Source of the DNA: Achromobacter deleyi
GTDB lineage: Bacteria; Pseudomonadota; Gammaproteobacteria; Burkholderiales; Burkholderiaceae_B
Reading direction: 5' to 3'
Assembly (NCBI RefSeq): GCF_902859705.1
Contig: NZ_CADIJO010000015.1
Location: 97,682 to 161,681 of the forward strand
Length of the DNA: 64,000 bases
The notes under the pieces were generated by a model that saw only the letters and a list, made by a program, of their open reading frames with translations, had not been told where the DNA came from and ran no database searches. The stretch's first letter is position 1. Each line of letters opens with the position of its first letter. Shown piece by piece: positions 8,615 to 15,744 of the stretch. The position numbers and the translations under genes were made by a program.

Positions 8615-9370
8615 ATGACAGCAAAACTCCCCACCTGGCCCTATTCCCGTCATATCGCCCACCGCGGCGGCGGCCGCCTGGCGCCGGAGAACACCCTGGC
8701 CGCCATGCGCACAGGCGCCGACCACGGCTTCACCATCTTCGAATACGACGTCAAGCTCAGCAGCGACAACATCCTCGTCCTCATGCACGACGACGACGTC
8801 GACCGCACCTCCAACGGCCACGGCCCCGCCGCCGCCAAGACCTTCAGCGAACTCGCCCAGCTCGACTTCGGCAGCTGGCATTCCGCCCGCTTTGCCGGCG
8901 AGCCCCTGCCCACCTTCGCCGCCGTCGCCCGCTACACCGTTGCCAACGGCATCGCCAGCAACGTCGAAATCAAGCCCTGCCCCGGCCGCGAAGCCGAGAC
9001 CGGCGCCGCCGTCGCCCTGGCCGCCCGCGAACTGTGGAAAGACGCCGCCGTGCCCCCGCTGTTGTCTTCGTTTGCCGAAGAAGCCCTGCAGGCCGCCCTG
9101 GAAGTCGCCCCCGAACTGCCGCGCGCCCTGCTCGTTGAAAAAGTGCCCGCCGACTGGCTCGACCGCCTGGTCAAGTACGACTGCGTCGCTCTGAACATCA
9201 ACCAGAAAGACGCCACCCGCGAACTGATCGACGCCGTGCACGCCGCCGGCTACCGCATCGCCGCCTGGACCGTCAACGACCCCGCGCGCGCCCAGCTGCT
9301 GCTCGACTGGGGTATCGACGGCATCTTCACCGACGAACTGGCCGCCATCGCGCCGGCCGCTTCCGCTTAA
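8615..9370 (+). CDS. ugpQ: Glycerophosphodiester phosphodiesterase (cytoplasmic, UgpQ-like)
   Basis: 251 residues without a signal peptide, the usual size of cytoplasmic UgpQ. GDPD motifs: HRGG with His16-Arg17, APENT (24-28), EYDVKLSSD with a metal-binding Glu, MHDDDVDRTSNGHG with the second catalytic His, and the late WTVND / GIDGIFTDEL motif. It hydrolyses glycerophosphodiesters from lipid turnover to glycerol-3-phosphate and alcohols. The start codon follows an A-rich stretch with no obvious Shine-Dalgarno. rlmJ starts 12 bp after the stop, so the two are probably co-transcribed. Confidence 0.9.
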   Translation: MTAKLPTWPYSRHIAHRGGGRLAPENTLAAMRTGADHGFTIFEYDVKLSSDNILVLMHDDDVDRTSNGHGPAAAKTFSELAQLDFGSWHSARFAGEPLPTFAAVARYTVANGIASNVEIKPCPGREAETGAAVALAARELWKDAAVPPLLSSFAEEALQAALEVAPELPRALLVEKVPADWLDRLVKYDCVALNINQKDATRELIDAVHAAGYRIAAWTVNDPARAQLLLDWGIDGIFTDELAAIAPAASA

Positions 9371-9382
9371 GGCGCCCGCCCC

Positions 9383-10273
9383 GTGTTCAGCTATCGCCAC
9401 GCCTTCCACGCCGGCAACCACGCCGACGTTCTCAAGCACGCCATCCTGGTCCACACCCTGGACTACTTCAATCGCAAGGATGCGCCGTACTGGGTCGTCG
9501 ACACCCATGCCGGCGCCGGCCTCTACAGCCTGGACAGCGACTGGGCCGCCAAGACGTCCGAATTCGCAGACGGCATCGGCCGCCTCTGGGAACGCGACGA
9601 CCTGCCGCCCCTGTTGGCCGACTACGTCGCCCGCATCCGCGCCTTCAACACCAACGGCCGCCTGAAGCGCTACCCCGGTTCGCCCTGGCTCACCCTGGAT
9701 GCGCTGCGCCCGTCCGATCGCCTGCGCCTGTTCGAAATGCACCCCACCGAGATCGACGCATTGGTCGTCAACCTCGAACACCAGGGCCGCACCGCCCAGC
9801 GCCAGACCACCATCTACGGCGACGACGGCTTCGAAGGCGTCAAGGCCCTGTTGCCGCCGCCCACGCGCCGCGGCATGGTCCTGATCGACCCTTCCTACGA
9901 AGACAAGAACGACTACCGCCGCACCCTGATCACCGTCAAGGAATGCATCAAGCGCTTTGCCACCGGCACCTTTGCCGTCTGGTATCCGCTGGTGCAGCGG
10001 CGCGAAGCCAGCGAAATGGCGCGCCACTTCGAGAACCTGAAGGTCAAGAGCTGGCTGCATGCCACCCTGACCGTCAAGAAGGCCACCATCGACGGCTACG
10101 GCCTGCATGGCAGCGGCATGTTCCTGGTCAACCCGCCCTGGACGCTGCACGACGCCCTCAAGCAAGCCATGCCCTACCTGGCCCGTGAACTGGCCCAGGA
10201 CGACCGCGCCAGCTTCACACTGCAATACCGCGAAAACCCGTTCCCGGTGCCCAAGAAACAGTCTGACGACTGA
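9383..10273 (+). CDS. rlmJ: 23S rRNA (adenine(2030)-N6)-methyltransferase RlmJ
   Basis: 296 residues opening MFSYRHAFHAGNHADVLKH, the diagnostic N-terminus of RlmJ (YhiR). It contains the SAM-binding segment VVDTHAGAGLYSL and the catalytic DPSYE motif (LIDPSYEDKNDY). It methylates A2030 of 23S rRNA during ribosome assembly. The start is a GTG; no better ATG exists upstream and the downstream residues match the family N-terminus. Twelve bp behind the glycerophosphodiesterase gene. Confidence 0.94.
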   Translation: MFSYRHAFHAGNHADVLKHAILVHTLDYFNRKDAPYWVVDTHAGAGLYSLDSDWAAKTSEFADGIGRLWERDDLPPLLADYVARIRAFNTNGRLKRYPGSPWLTLDALRPSDRLRLFEMHPTEIDALVVNLEHQGRTAQRQTTIYGDDGFEGVKALLPPPTRRGMVLIDPSYEDKNDYRRTLITVKECIKRFATGTFAVWYPLVQRREASEMARHFENLKVKSWLHATLTVKKATIDGYGLHGSGMFLVNPPWTLHDALKQAMPYLARELAQDDRASFTLQYRENPFPVPKKQSDD

Positions 10274-10307
10274 TTCCCGCGCCATGCCGCCACGGCGCCG
10301 ACCCGCA

Positions 10308-10997
10308 TCAGCCGGGCCCGGCCACCGTGGCGCGCCATTTTTCCAGCCCCTGCACCAGGATCTCGCCCGCCTCGGCGATGTGCGCCTCTAGCAGGCGGCA
10401 GGCCCGCTCGACATCGCGCTTGGTTACCGCCGCCAGCAGTTGCTGGTGCTCGCGTTGCGAGCCGGGGTCCCAGTCCACGCACGCCGCGGTCACGTGCATG
10501 TAGCGTTCGCGCGACTCGTGCAGCATGTCGATGCTGGCCAGCAGGCGGGGCATCGCGCAGGGCCGGTACAGGGCTTCGTGAAAGACGCGGTTCGCGGCCT
10601 CCCATTGCTGCATGTCCTTTGCCTGTTCCCCTGCCTGAATTGCGGCCTGCGCCAGCCCGATATCGTCCGCGGTCATCGCCGGTATCGCATAGCGCAATGC
10701 CAGGGATTCCAGGGCGCCGCGCATGCGGGTGATTTCCAGCACCGAGGCCTCGTCCAGCGCACTGACACGCACGCCCTTGCGCGGCTCGCTGACCAGCAGG
10801 CCGCGCGCCTCGACCCGGCGGAAGGCTTCCCGGACCGGCACGTGGCTGGCGCCGAACTCTGCCGCCAGGGCGTCCTGCCCCACCCGTTCGCCGGGCCGCA
10901 ATTGCCCCGTGATGATGCGTTCGACCAGCGTGCGCGCGATGCGCCCGGGCAAGGTGTCGTCATCGTCGCGCGATGCCGCGCCAGCCACCGGTGTCAT
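10308..10997 (-). CDS. GntR family transcriptional regulator (FadR/VanR group, FCD domain)
   Basis: 229 residues: winged helix about 15-80 (LPGRIARTLVERIITGQLRPGERV ... GASHVPVREAFRRVEARGLL) and an FCD ligand/metal domain with NRVFHEALY and HRxHQ-like HQQLLAAV histidines. The ATG at 10997 overlaps the stop of the upstream lyase gene as ATGA; a start 21 bp further upstream is possible but would lose this junction. Probably represses its own operon through the palindrome at 12676-12696 and responds to the lyase substrate or product; that link is inferred from position. Confidence 0.85.
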   Translation of the reverse strand: MTPVAGAASRDDDDTLPGRIARTLVERIITGQLRPGERVGQDALAAEFGASHVPVREAFRRVEARGLLVSEPRKGVRVSALDEASVLEITRMRGALESLALRYAIPAMTADDIGLAQAAIQAGEQAKDMQQWEAANRVFHEALYRPCAMPRLLASIDMLHESRERYMHVTAACVDWDPGSQREHQQLLAAVTKRDVERACRLLEAHIAEAGEILVQGLEKWRATVAGPG

Positions 10998-12658
10998 GCC
11001 GCCCCCTGCGCAGACCATAGCGGCCCGCAGGCCGACTGCACGGCGGCAGCCAGGCTGCCGTCCGCCACCCGCGATTGCAGCAGCGCGATGTCGTCGTGCA
11101 CCCAGCGGTCATCGCCCAGCATGGCCGGCACAACGGCGCGGATCGCAGACCAGGCCGCAGCCGTGCCCTGGCCTACGGGATAGGCGCGCAGATCCGGCTC
11201 GGCCAGGTCCAGCGCCTGCGCGGCCAGCAGCATTTCCACCGTGACCACCGCCTGGGCGTTCTCGACCACCGTGCGCGTGCGCCGCGCCGCGAAGCACGAA
11301 TTGCTGATGTGATCTTCGGTGTTGCCCTTGGCCGGCAGGCTGGTGGCGCTGGCCGGCCCGCACAGGCCCACGTTTTCCAGCACCAGGCCCGTGCCCAGGC
11401 TTTGCACGACCGAAAACCCCGTATTGATCCCGGGCCGTTCGGCAATCAGGTTGCCCGGCAGCCCGAAGTTGCAGGCCGGGTCCACCAGCCGCGCGCTGCG
11501 GCGGTCGCAGATCGCCGACAGGTCCGTCACCGCCAAGGCAAGCAGGTCCATCGCCTGGGCAATGTATTGGCCGTGGAAGTGGCCGCCCGAAACAATGGCA
11601 TAGCCTTCGTCTTCCGGGAAGATGAGTGGATTGTCGGTGGCGCTGTTCATCTCGGTGGCAAGAATGACATCGATGTAGTCCAGCGCCTCGAGCACCGGCC
11701 CATGGACCTGCGGCACGCAACGCAGCGAATACACGTCCTGGATACGCGGGGCCAGCGGCGGTTCGTGCGGCGTGCCCGCCAGCGCCGGGTCCAGCCCCGG
11801 CGTGCCGCGCAGGCGTATCTGGCGGGCTGGTTCCGTGCAGCGCAGGCTGCCGGCCACCAGTTGGCGGATCGCGGCCGCCACGTCGCGCTGGCCACGATGC
11901 GGGCGGGCCTGCATCACCCGGGCCTCGAAGCACGAGAGTTCGCCGCGCAAGGCTTCCAGCGACAACACCATGGAAATGGTCGCGCTGGTCAGCAGCTTGC
12001 GCGCGTCGCTGGCCGCCAGCACCGCATACGCCAGCGAGGCCGTCGCGCCGTTGATGAGCGCCGTCGCGTCCTTGGCCTGCACATCGATCGTGGGCGCCAG
12101 CCCTGCCAGTTCGAAGGCCCGCGCGGCCGGCATCACCTCGCCCCGGTAGGCCACCCGCGATTGCGGCAGGCCCATCATGGCCCCGCTCATCAACGCCAAC
12201 GGCGCCAGGTCGCCGCTGGCGCCCACGCTGCCTTTGGACGCGATGACGGGCGTGATGCCCGCATTGAGCATGGCGATGAGCCGGTCCACGATCGCGACGC
12301 GCACGCCGGAATGGTTGCTGGCAAAGGCATTCACCCGCAACGCCATCATCGCGCGCACGACCTCGTGCGGCATCGGTTCGCCCGTGCCGGCGGAATGAGA
12401 CCGCACCAGGCTCGCCTGGAAGGTGGCGATTTCATCCGGCGCGATGCGCTGGCTCTTGAGCGCGCCCACCCCGGTATTGAAGGCGTACATCAGAGGCGCC
12501 GCGTCGTTGAGCCAGTTCGTCTCGATGTATTCGCGCGTGGCGCCGAGGGCGGCGCGGGCGCTGTCTGCCAGGGCCACTTTGGCGCCGGACCGCGCGATGG
12601 CAACAACGTCGTCGGCGCACAGATGCGCACCGTCCAGGATGATTTCAGGCGTAGTCAT
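10994..12658 (-). CDS. Histidine/aromatic amino acid ammonia-lyase (HutH family)
   Basis: 554 residues. The self-processing Ala147-Ser148-Gly149 triad in GSVGASGDLAPLA forms the MIO electrophile; the Tyr58 loop YAFNTGVG, the LVRSHSAGTG selectivity loop (Ser87-His88, histidine-lyase-like rather than the His-Leu of tyrosine lyases) and the long C-terminal helices are present. It should release ammonia from an amino acid; histidine is the best guess, but the loop text is divergent and no hutU, hutI or hutG lies nearby. Forms a two-gene operon with the GntR regulator (ATGA overlap). Confidence 0.82.
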   Translation of the reverse strand: MTTPEIILDGAHLCADDVVAIARSGAKVALADSARAALGATREYIETNWLNDAAPLMYAFNTGVGALKSQRIAPDEIATFQASLVRSHSAGTGEPMPHEVVRAMMALRVNAFASNHSGVRVAIVDRLIAMLNAGITPVIASKGSVGASGDLAPLALMSGAMMGLPQSRVAYRGEVMPAARAFELAGLAPTIDVQAKDATALINGATASLAYAVLAASDARKLLTSATISMVLSLEALRGELSCFEARVMQARPHRGQRDVAAAIRQLVAGSLRCTEPARQIRLRGTPGLDPALAGTPHEPPLAPRIQDVYSLRCVPQVHGPVLEALDYIDVILATEMNSATDNPLIFPEDEGYAIVSGGHFHGQYIAQAMDLLALAVTDLSAICDRRSARLVDPACNFGLPGNLIAERPGINTGFSVVQSLGTGLVLENVGLCGPASATSLPAKGNTEDHISNSCFAARRTRTVVENAQAVVTVEMLLAAQALDLAEPDLRAYPVGQGTAAAWSAIRAVVPAMLGDDRWVHDDIALLQSRVADGSLAAAVQSACGPLWSAQGAA

Positions 12659-12675
12659 GGGGAAGGCCAGGTAGT

Positions 12676-12696
12676 TTTTATAGATTATCTATAAAA
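12676..12696 (-). promoter_or_regulatory. 21-bp palindromic operator upstream of the lyase/GntR operon
   Basis: Arms TTTTATAGAT (12676-12685) and ATCTATAAAA (12687-12696) are perfect inverted repeats around one central T. It sits 17 bp upstream of the lyase ATG and is strikingly AT-rich among GC-rich surroundings; TATAGA/TATAAA in it can serve as -10 boxes. Short palindromes overlapping the promoter are typical FCD-GntR operators, so autoregulation by the last gene of the operon is the simplest reading. Confidence 0.7.
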
Positions 12697-12727
12697 TATT
12701 CTGACCTGACAAGAAGCCGGCAACGTG

Positions 12728-12756
12728 AAAAAGGGCTGCCCGAAGGCAGCCCTTTT
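12728..12756 (-). terminator. Bidirectional intrinsic terminator
   Basis: Stem AAAAGGGCTGCC (12729-12740) with GGCAGCCCTTTT (12745-12756) and loop CGAA. On the minus strand the hairpin ends in five T residues, so it terminates the dihydrolipoyl-dehydrogenase-like gene about 85 bp downstream of its stop; the four T on the plus strand could act in the other direction. Confidence 0.85.
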
Positions 12757-12840
12757 CGAACTTCGCAGACGTGATGGCCTGGCGGGTTGGCTCGCCGACG
12801 GCGGCGGGCGTTGGGCCGCGGAGCGACCCCCACCCCGGCC

Positions 12841-14277
12841 TTACGCCGTGGCGCTTTCCGCTTCCACCTGGCGCAGCGCTTCCTGCGCACGCGCCAGCTT
12901 GGCCGCGGCATCGCGCAGCGCGGTGCGCAGGCCTTCCTCGATGACGGGATGGTAGAACGGCATTTCCAGCATGCGCGCCACCGTCAGTTCCTGCTGCACG
13001 GCCCAGGCCAGCAGATGGCCGATGTGCTCGGCGCTGGGGCCCACCATTTCCGCGCCCAGGAAGCGGCCCGTCGCGATGTCCGCATACACATGCAGCAGGC
13101 CGCGGTTCTTCAGCATCACCCGCGAACGGCCCTGGTCGCTGAAATCTACCTCGCCCGTGACGAACGTGCCCGGGGTCAGGCGACCATGGCCCTGCCCCGC
13201 CAGCGCGATCTGCGGGTCCGAGAACACCACCGCCAGCGGCGCTCGGCGCAAGCCCTGGCGCACTTCGGGATAACGGGCCGCGTTCTCGCCCGCGATGCGG
13301 CCTTCGTCGGCGGCTTCGTGCAGCAGCGGCGCGTCGGCGTTGGCATCACCGGCGATGAAAATGGCCGAGTCGCCCGCCTGCATCGTGTCACGGTCAAACA
13401 GCGGCACGCCCTGCGCATTCAATTGCAGCGACGTGTTCTCCAGCCCCAGCCCATCCACGTTCGGACGGCGGCCGGTGGCCACCAGCGCGTAATCGAAACG
13501 CTCGGTGCGCTCGCTGTTGTCCAGCGCCACGTAGCGCACTTCCACCTCGTCGCCCACGCGTTGCGTTTCCAGCACCCGGGCATCCGGGTCCAGATAGAAC
13601 TCGCGCTGGAAGATCTTGCGGGCGCTGTGGCGTACCTGCGGATCGCTGATGCCGCCCAGGCTGCCGCTGACGCCGAACACGCGCACCTCCACGCCCAGCC
13701 GTGCCAGCGCCTGGCCCAGTTCCAGCCCGATCACCCCCGGGCCGAATACGGCCACGCGGCGCGGCAGATCGTCCCAGGCGAACACGTCATCGTTCAATAC
13801 CAGGCGATCACCCAGCCCGCGGAACGGCGGCGGTACCGCCGGCCGCGAACCCGTTGCGATCACCACGCGGGAGGCGTGGATCTCGGTATGGTCGTCCACC
13901 CGCAGCACCGTGTCGGACACGAAACGGGCGTAGCCGCGAATCTTGTCTTCGGCGGGAATGTTCTCGACGCCTTCCAGCACGAAGCCCACGAAGCGGTCGC
14001 GTTCGCGCTTGACGCGGTCCATCACGGCCACGCCGTCCACGGCGATCTCGCCCTGCACATGCACGCCGAACGGCTCGGTGTGGGCGGCGTTGTGGGCCGC
14101 TTCGGCCGCGGCGATCAGCAGCTTGGACGGCATGCAGCCGACGCGGGCGCAGGTGGTGCCATAGGGGCCGCCTTCGATCAGCAGCGCGCGCTTGCCCGCG
14201 GCCTTCGCGGCGCGGTAGGCGGCCAGGCCGGCCGTGCCGGCGCCAAGAACGGCGATATCGGTGTGCAGAGTCTTCAT
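12841..14277 (-). CDS. Pyridine nucleotide-disulfide oxidoreductase, dihydrolipoyl dehydrogenase-like
   Basis: 478 residues: FAD-binding GAGTAG (12-17), redox-active disulfide Cys43-x4-Cys48 in TTCARVGCMPSK, an NAD-binding Rossmann motif FGPGVIGLELGQALARLG, ATGRRPN, and a C-terminal His-Glu active-site pair in FYHPVIEEGLRTALRD. The family reduces a disulfide at the expense of NAD(P)H. No E1/E2 dehydrogenase genes are nearby; instead the peroxiredoxin-glutaredoxin fusion lies just upstream on the same strand, which hints at a redox-defence rather than a 2-oxoacid complex role. The last ~20 residues are an Ala/Glu-rich tail. Confidence 0.85.
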   Translation of the reverse strand: MKTLHTDIAVLGAGTAGLAAYRAAKAAGKRALLIEGGPYGTTCARVGCMPSKLLIAAAEAAHNAAHTEPFGVHVQGEIAVDGVAVMDRVKRERDRFVGFVLEGVENIPAEDKIRGYARFVSDTVLRVDDHTEIHASRVVIATGSRPAVPPPFRGLGDRLVLNDDVFAWDDLPRRVAVFGPGVIGLELGQALARLGVEVRVFGVSGSLGGISDPQVRHSARKIFQREFYLDPDARVLETQRVGDEVEVRYVALDNSERTERFDYALVATGRRPNVDGLGLENTSLQLNAQGVPLFDRDTMQAGDSAIFIAGDANADAPLLHEAADEGRIAGENAARYPEVRQGLRRAPLAVVFSDPQIALAGQGHGRLTPGTFVTGEVDFSDQGRSRVMLKNRGLLHVYADIATGRFLGAEMVGPSAEHIGHLLAWAVQQELTVARMLEMPFYHPVIEEGLRTALRDAAAKLARAQEALRQVEAESATA

Positions 14278-14444
14278 CTATCAGGTCCCCCGGGTTGTCA
14301 CGTGGAGCAATGGTTTCAAAGGCGGATTCCGCCTTGTTGCGCACCCTCGGGACGAACGCCGTCCCGCCGCCCCAAAAAGAGGCCGCTCGAAGATACGAAG
14401 CAAGGGAAACCGGCGCGCCGGACCGCGCAGGGCGGCCCGGCGGC

Positions 14445-14469
14445 GGGAAGCGGCATGGTGCCGCTTCCC
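14445..14469 (-). terminator. Strong hairpin downstream of the peroxiredoxin-glutaredoxin gene
   Basis: GGGAAGCGGCA (14445-14455) pairs perfectly with TGCCGCTTCCC (14459-14469) around a 3-nt loop, 20 nt after the stop codon at 14489. No T-run follows, so termination would need Rho or other help. Confidence 0.5.
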
Positions 14470-14488
14470 CGCCAGCAATCAGACTGAT

Positions 14489-15217
14489 TTAGGCGAAGTG
14501 CGCCTTCAGGTCTTCCAGGCCGCCGATCAGCGCGCCGTTGATGAACACCTGGGGAGCAGTGCCCTTGCCGGACACGGCGCCGATCACACGGCCGCGGACC
14601 TTGTTTTCCAGCGGGATCTCGATCGGGGCGTAGCCCTTGCTGTCCAGCAGCGCCTTGGCTTCGACGCAGAACGGGCAGCCCGGCTTGGAGAACACGACCA
14701 CCTGGTCGGGCTTCTTGGCCGACGGGGCGAAGTGCGCCAGCATGGTGTCGGCGTCCGACACTTCAAACGGGTCGCCTTCCTTTTCCGGCTCGATGAACAT
14801 CTTCTGGACCACGCCGTCCTTGACCAGCATGGAATAGCGCCAGCTGCGCTTGCCGAAGCCCAGGTCGCTCTTGTCGACCAGCATGCCCATGCCTTCGGTG
14901 AATTCACCGTTGCCGTCGGGCAGCAGCGTGATGTTGGCCGATTCCTGGTCCTTGGCCCATTCGTTCATGACGAAGGTGTCGTTGACGGACACGCAGACGA
15001 TGCTGTCGACGCCGGCTTCGAAGAAGGCCGGAGCCAGTTCGTTGTAGCGCGGCAGGTGGGTGGACGAGCAGGTCGGCGTGAACGCGCCGGGAAGCGAAAA
15101 GACCACGACCGTCTTGTTCTTGAACAGGTCGTCGGACGTGAGCTTTTTCCAGGTGTTGCCCTCACGGACGGGGAACGTTACGTTGGGAACACGTTGGCCT
15201 TCACGGTTTTGCAGCAT
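14489..15217 (-). CDS. Hybrid peroxiredoxin-glutaredoxin (Prx5-Grx fusion)
   Basis: 242 residues. Residues 1-165 are a Prx5-type peroxiredoxin with peroxidatic Cys50 in PGAFTPTCS; residues 172-242 are a glutaredoxin with the dithiol site Cys181-Pro-Phe-Cys184. Such fusions (as in Haemophilus) reduce hydrogen and alkyl peroxides, using glutathione through the attached glutaredoxin. The ATG at 15217 has a good AAGGAGAG ribosome site. A promoter with 17-bp spacing and a partial OxyR-like motif lies upstream. Confidence 0.93.
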   Translation of the reverse strand: MLQNREGQRVPNVTFPVREGNTWKKLTSDDLFKNKTVVVFSLPGAFTPTCSSTHLPRYNELAPAFFEAGVDSIVCVSVNDTFVMNEWAKDQESANITLLPDGNGEFTEGMGMLVDKSDLGFGKRSWRYSMLVKDGVVQKMFIEPEKEGDPFEVSDADTMLAHFAPSAKKPDQVVVFSKPGCPFCVEAKALLDSKGYAPIEIPLENKVRGRVIGAVSGKGTAPQVFINGALIGGLEDLKAHFA

Positions 15218-15264
15218 TCAATCTCTCCTTGGGTAGCGGGGTTTGTTTAACCACCATGGAAAGA

Positions 15265-15293
15265 ATGATAAATCTGATCTATCAATTATTCAA
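15265..15293 (-). promoter_or_regulatory. Promoter of the peroxiredoxin-glutaredoxin gene with an OxyR-like half motif
   Basis: Minus-strand -35 TTGAAT (15293-15288), 17-bp spacer and -10 TATCAT (15270-15265). Between and across the boxes the plus strand reads ATAA-n7-CTAT (15268-15282), one mismatch from the OxyR dyad ATAG-n7-CTAT; ATAG also occurs at 15316. OxyR control is known for such fusions elsewhere; here it is only suggestive, and the dyad sits between the boxes rather than upstream. Confidence 0.5.
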
Positions 15294-15386
15294 ATTTAAT
15301 AAATTTACTTGATCGATAGATTTTGGCAATTACGAAATAACCACCGCCAGAAGTTTTCTATCATAACTTCTGGCGGCAGGCAGGCC

Positions 15387-15587
15387 TCAGACGCGTTGCG
15401 GCTCGTAGCCGGCGTCGCGGATGGCGGCCTCGACCTTGTCGGCCTGGTCCGTGCCGCTGACGGTCACGCGGTGGCTGGGCAGGTCCACGGCAACCGTAGC
15501 GCCGGGCGCGGCCGCATTGACCGCGCCGGTGATGGTCTTGACGCAATGGCCGCAGGTCATGTCGGGGACTTGGAATTCGATGCTCAT
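15387..15587 (-). CDS. copZ: Copper chaperone, heavy-metal-associated domain protein
   Basis: 66-residue single HMA domain, MSIEFQVPDMTCGHCVKT, with the copper-binding MTCGHC motif and a ferredoxin-like fold length. An in-frame ATG four codons earlier (15599) exists, but GGAGAACAGC is well spaced for the ATG at 15587. It would hand Cu(I) to the CopA ATPase encoded divergently. Its promoter carries a CueR box in a 19-bp spacer, so it is copper-inducible. Confidence 0.92.
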   Translation of the reverse strand: MSIEFQVPDMTCGHCVKTITGAVNAAAPGATVAVDLPSHRVTVSGTDQADKVEAAIRDAGYEPQRV

Positions 15588-15642
15588 GCTGTTCTCCATT
15601 TCAGGTTGGCTGCGCGGATGGCTTCCCGCAAGCTTGAACCCA

Positions 15643-15675
15643 GCTTAAACCTTCCCATTATAGGAAGGTCAAGCG
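15643..15675 (-). promoter_or_regulatory. CueR-type promoter of copZ
   Basis: Minus strand: -35 TTGACC, 19-bp spacer, -10 TAAGCT. The spacer carries the perfect CueR dyad ACCTTCC-n7-GGAAGGT at 15649-15669. The overlong 19-bp spacer is the hallmark of MerR-family promoters that need activator-induced DNA distortion. Confidence 0.9.
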
Positions 15676-15686
15676 TAGAATAAACC

Positions 15687-15717
15687 TTGACCTTCCCATC
15701 ATGGGAAGGATGACACT
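15687..15717 (+). promoter_or_regulatory. CueR-type promoter of copA
   Basis: Plus strand: -35 TTGACC (15687-15692), 19-bp spacer, weak -10 GACACT (15712-15717). The dyad ACCTTCC-n7-GGAAGGA (15690-15710) matches the CueR consensus with one base off. The position implies transcription from about 15724, which supports starting CopA at the ATG at 15745 and not at the GTG at 15718. Confidence 0.8.
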
Positions 15718-15744
15718 GTGGGTTCACTCCCCACCGAGACTGCC

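Noticed and set aside
8337..8618. 93-codon frame in the palindromic gap
   Set aside because: Gly/Arg/Ala low-complexity translation produced by the GC-rich inverted repeat; overlapping frames on the other strand look equally plausible.
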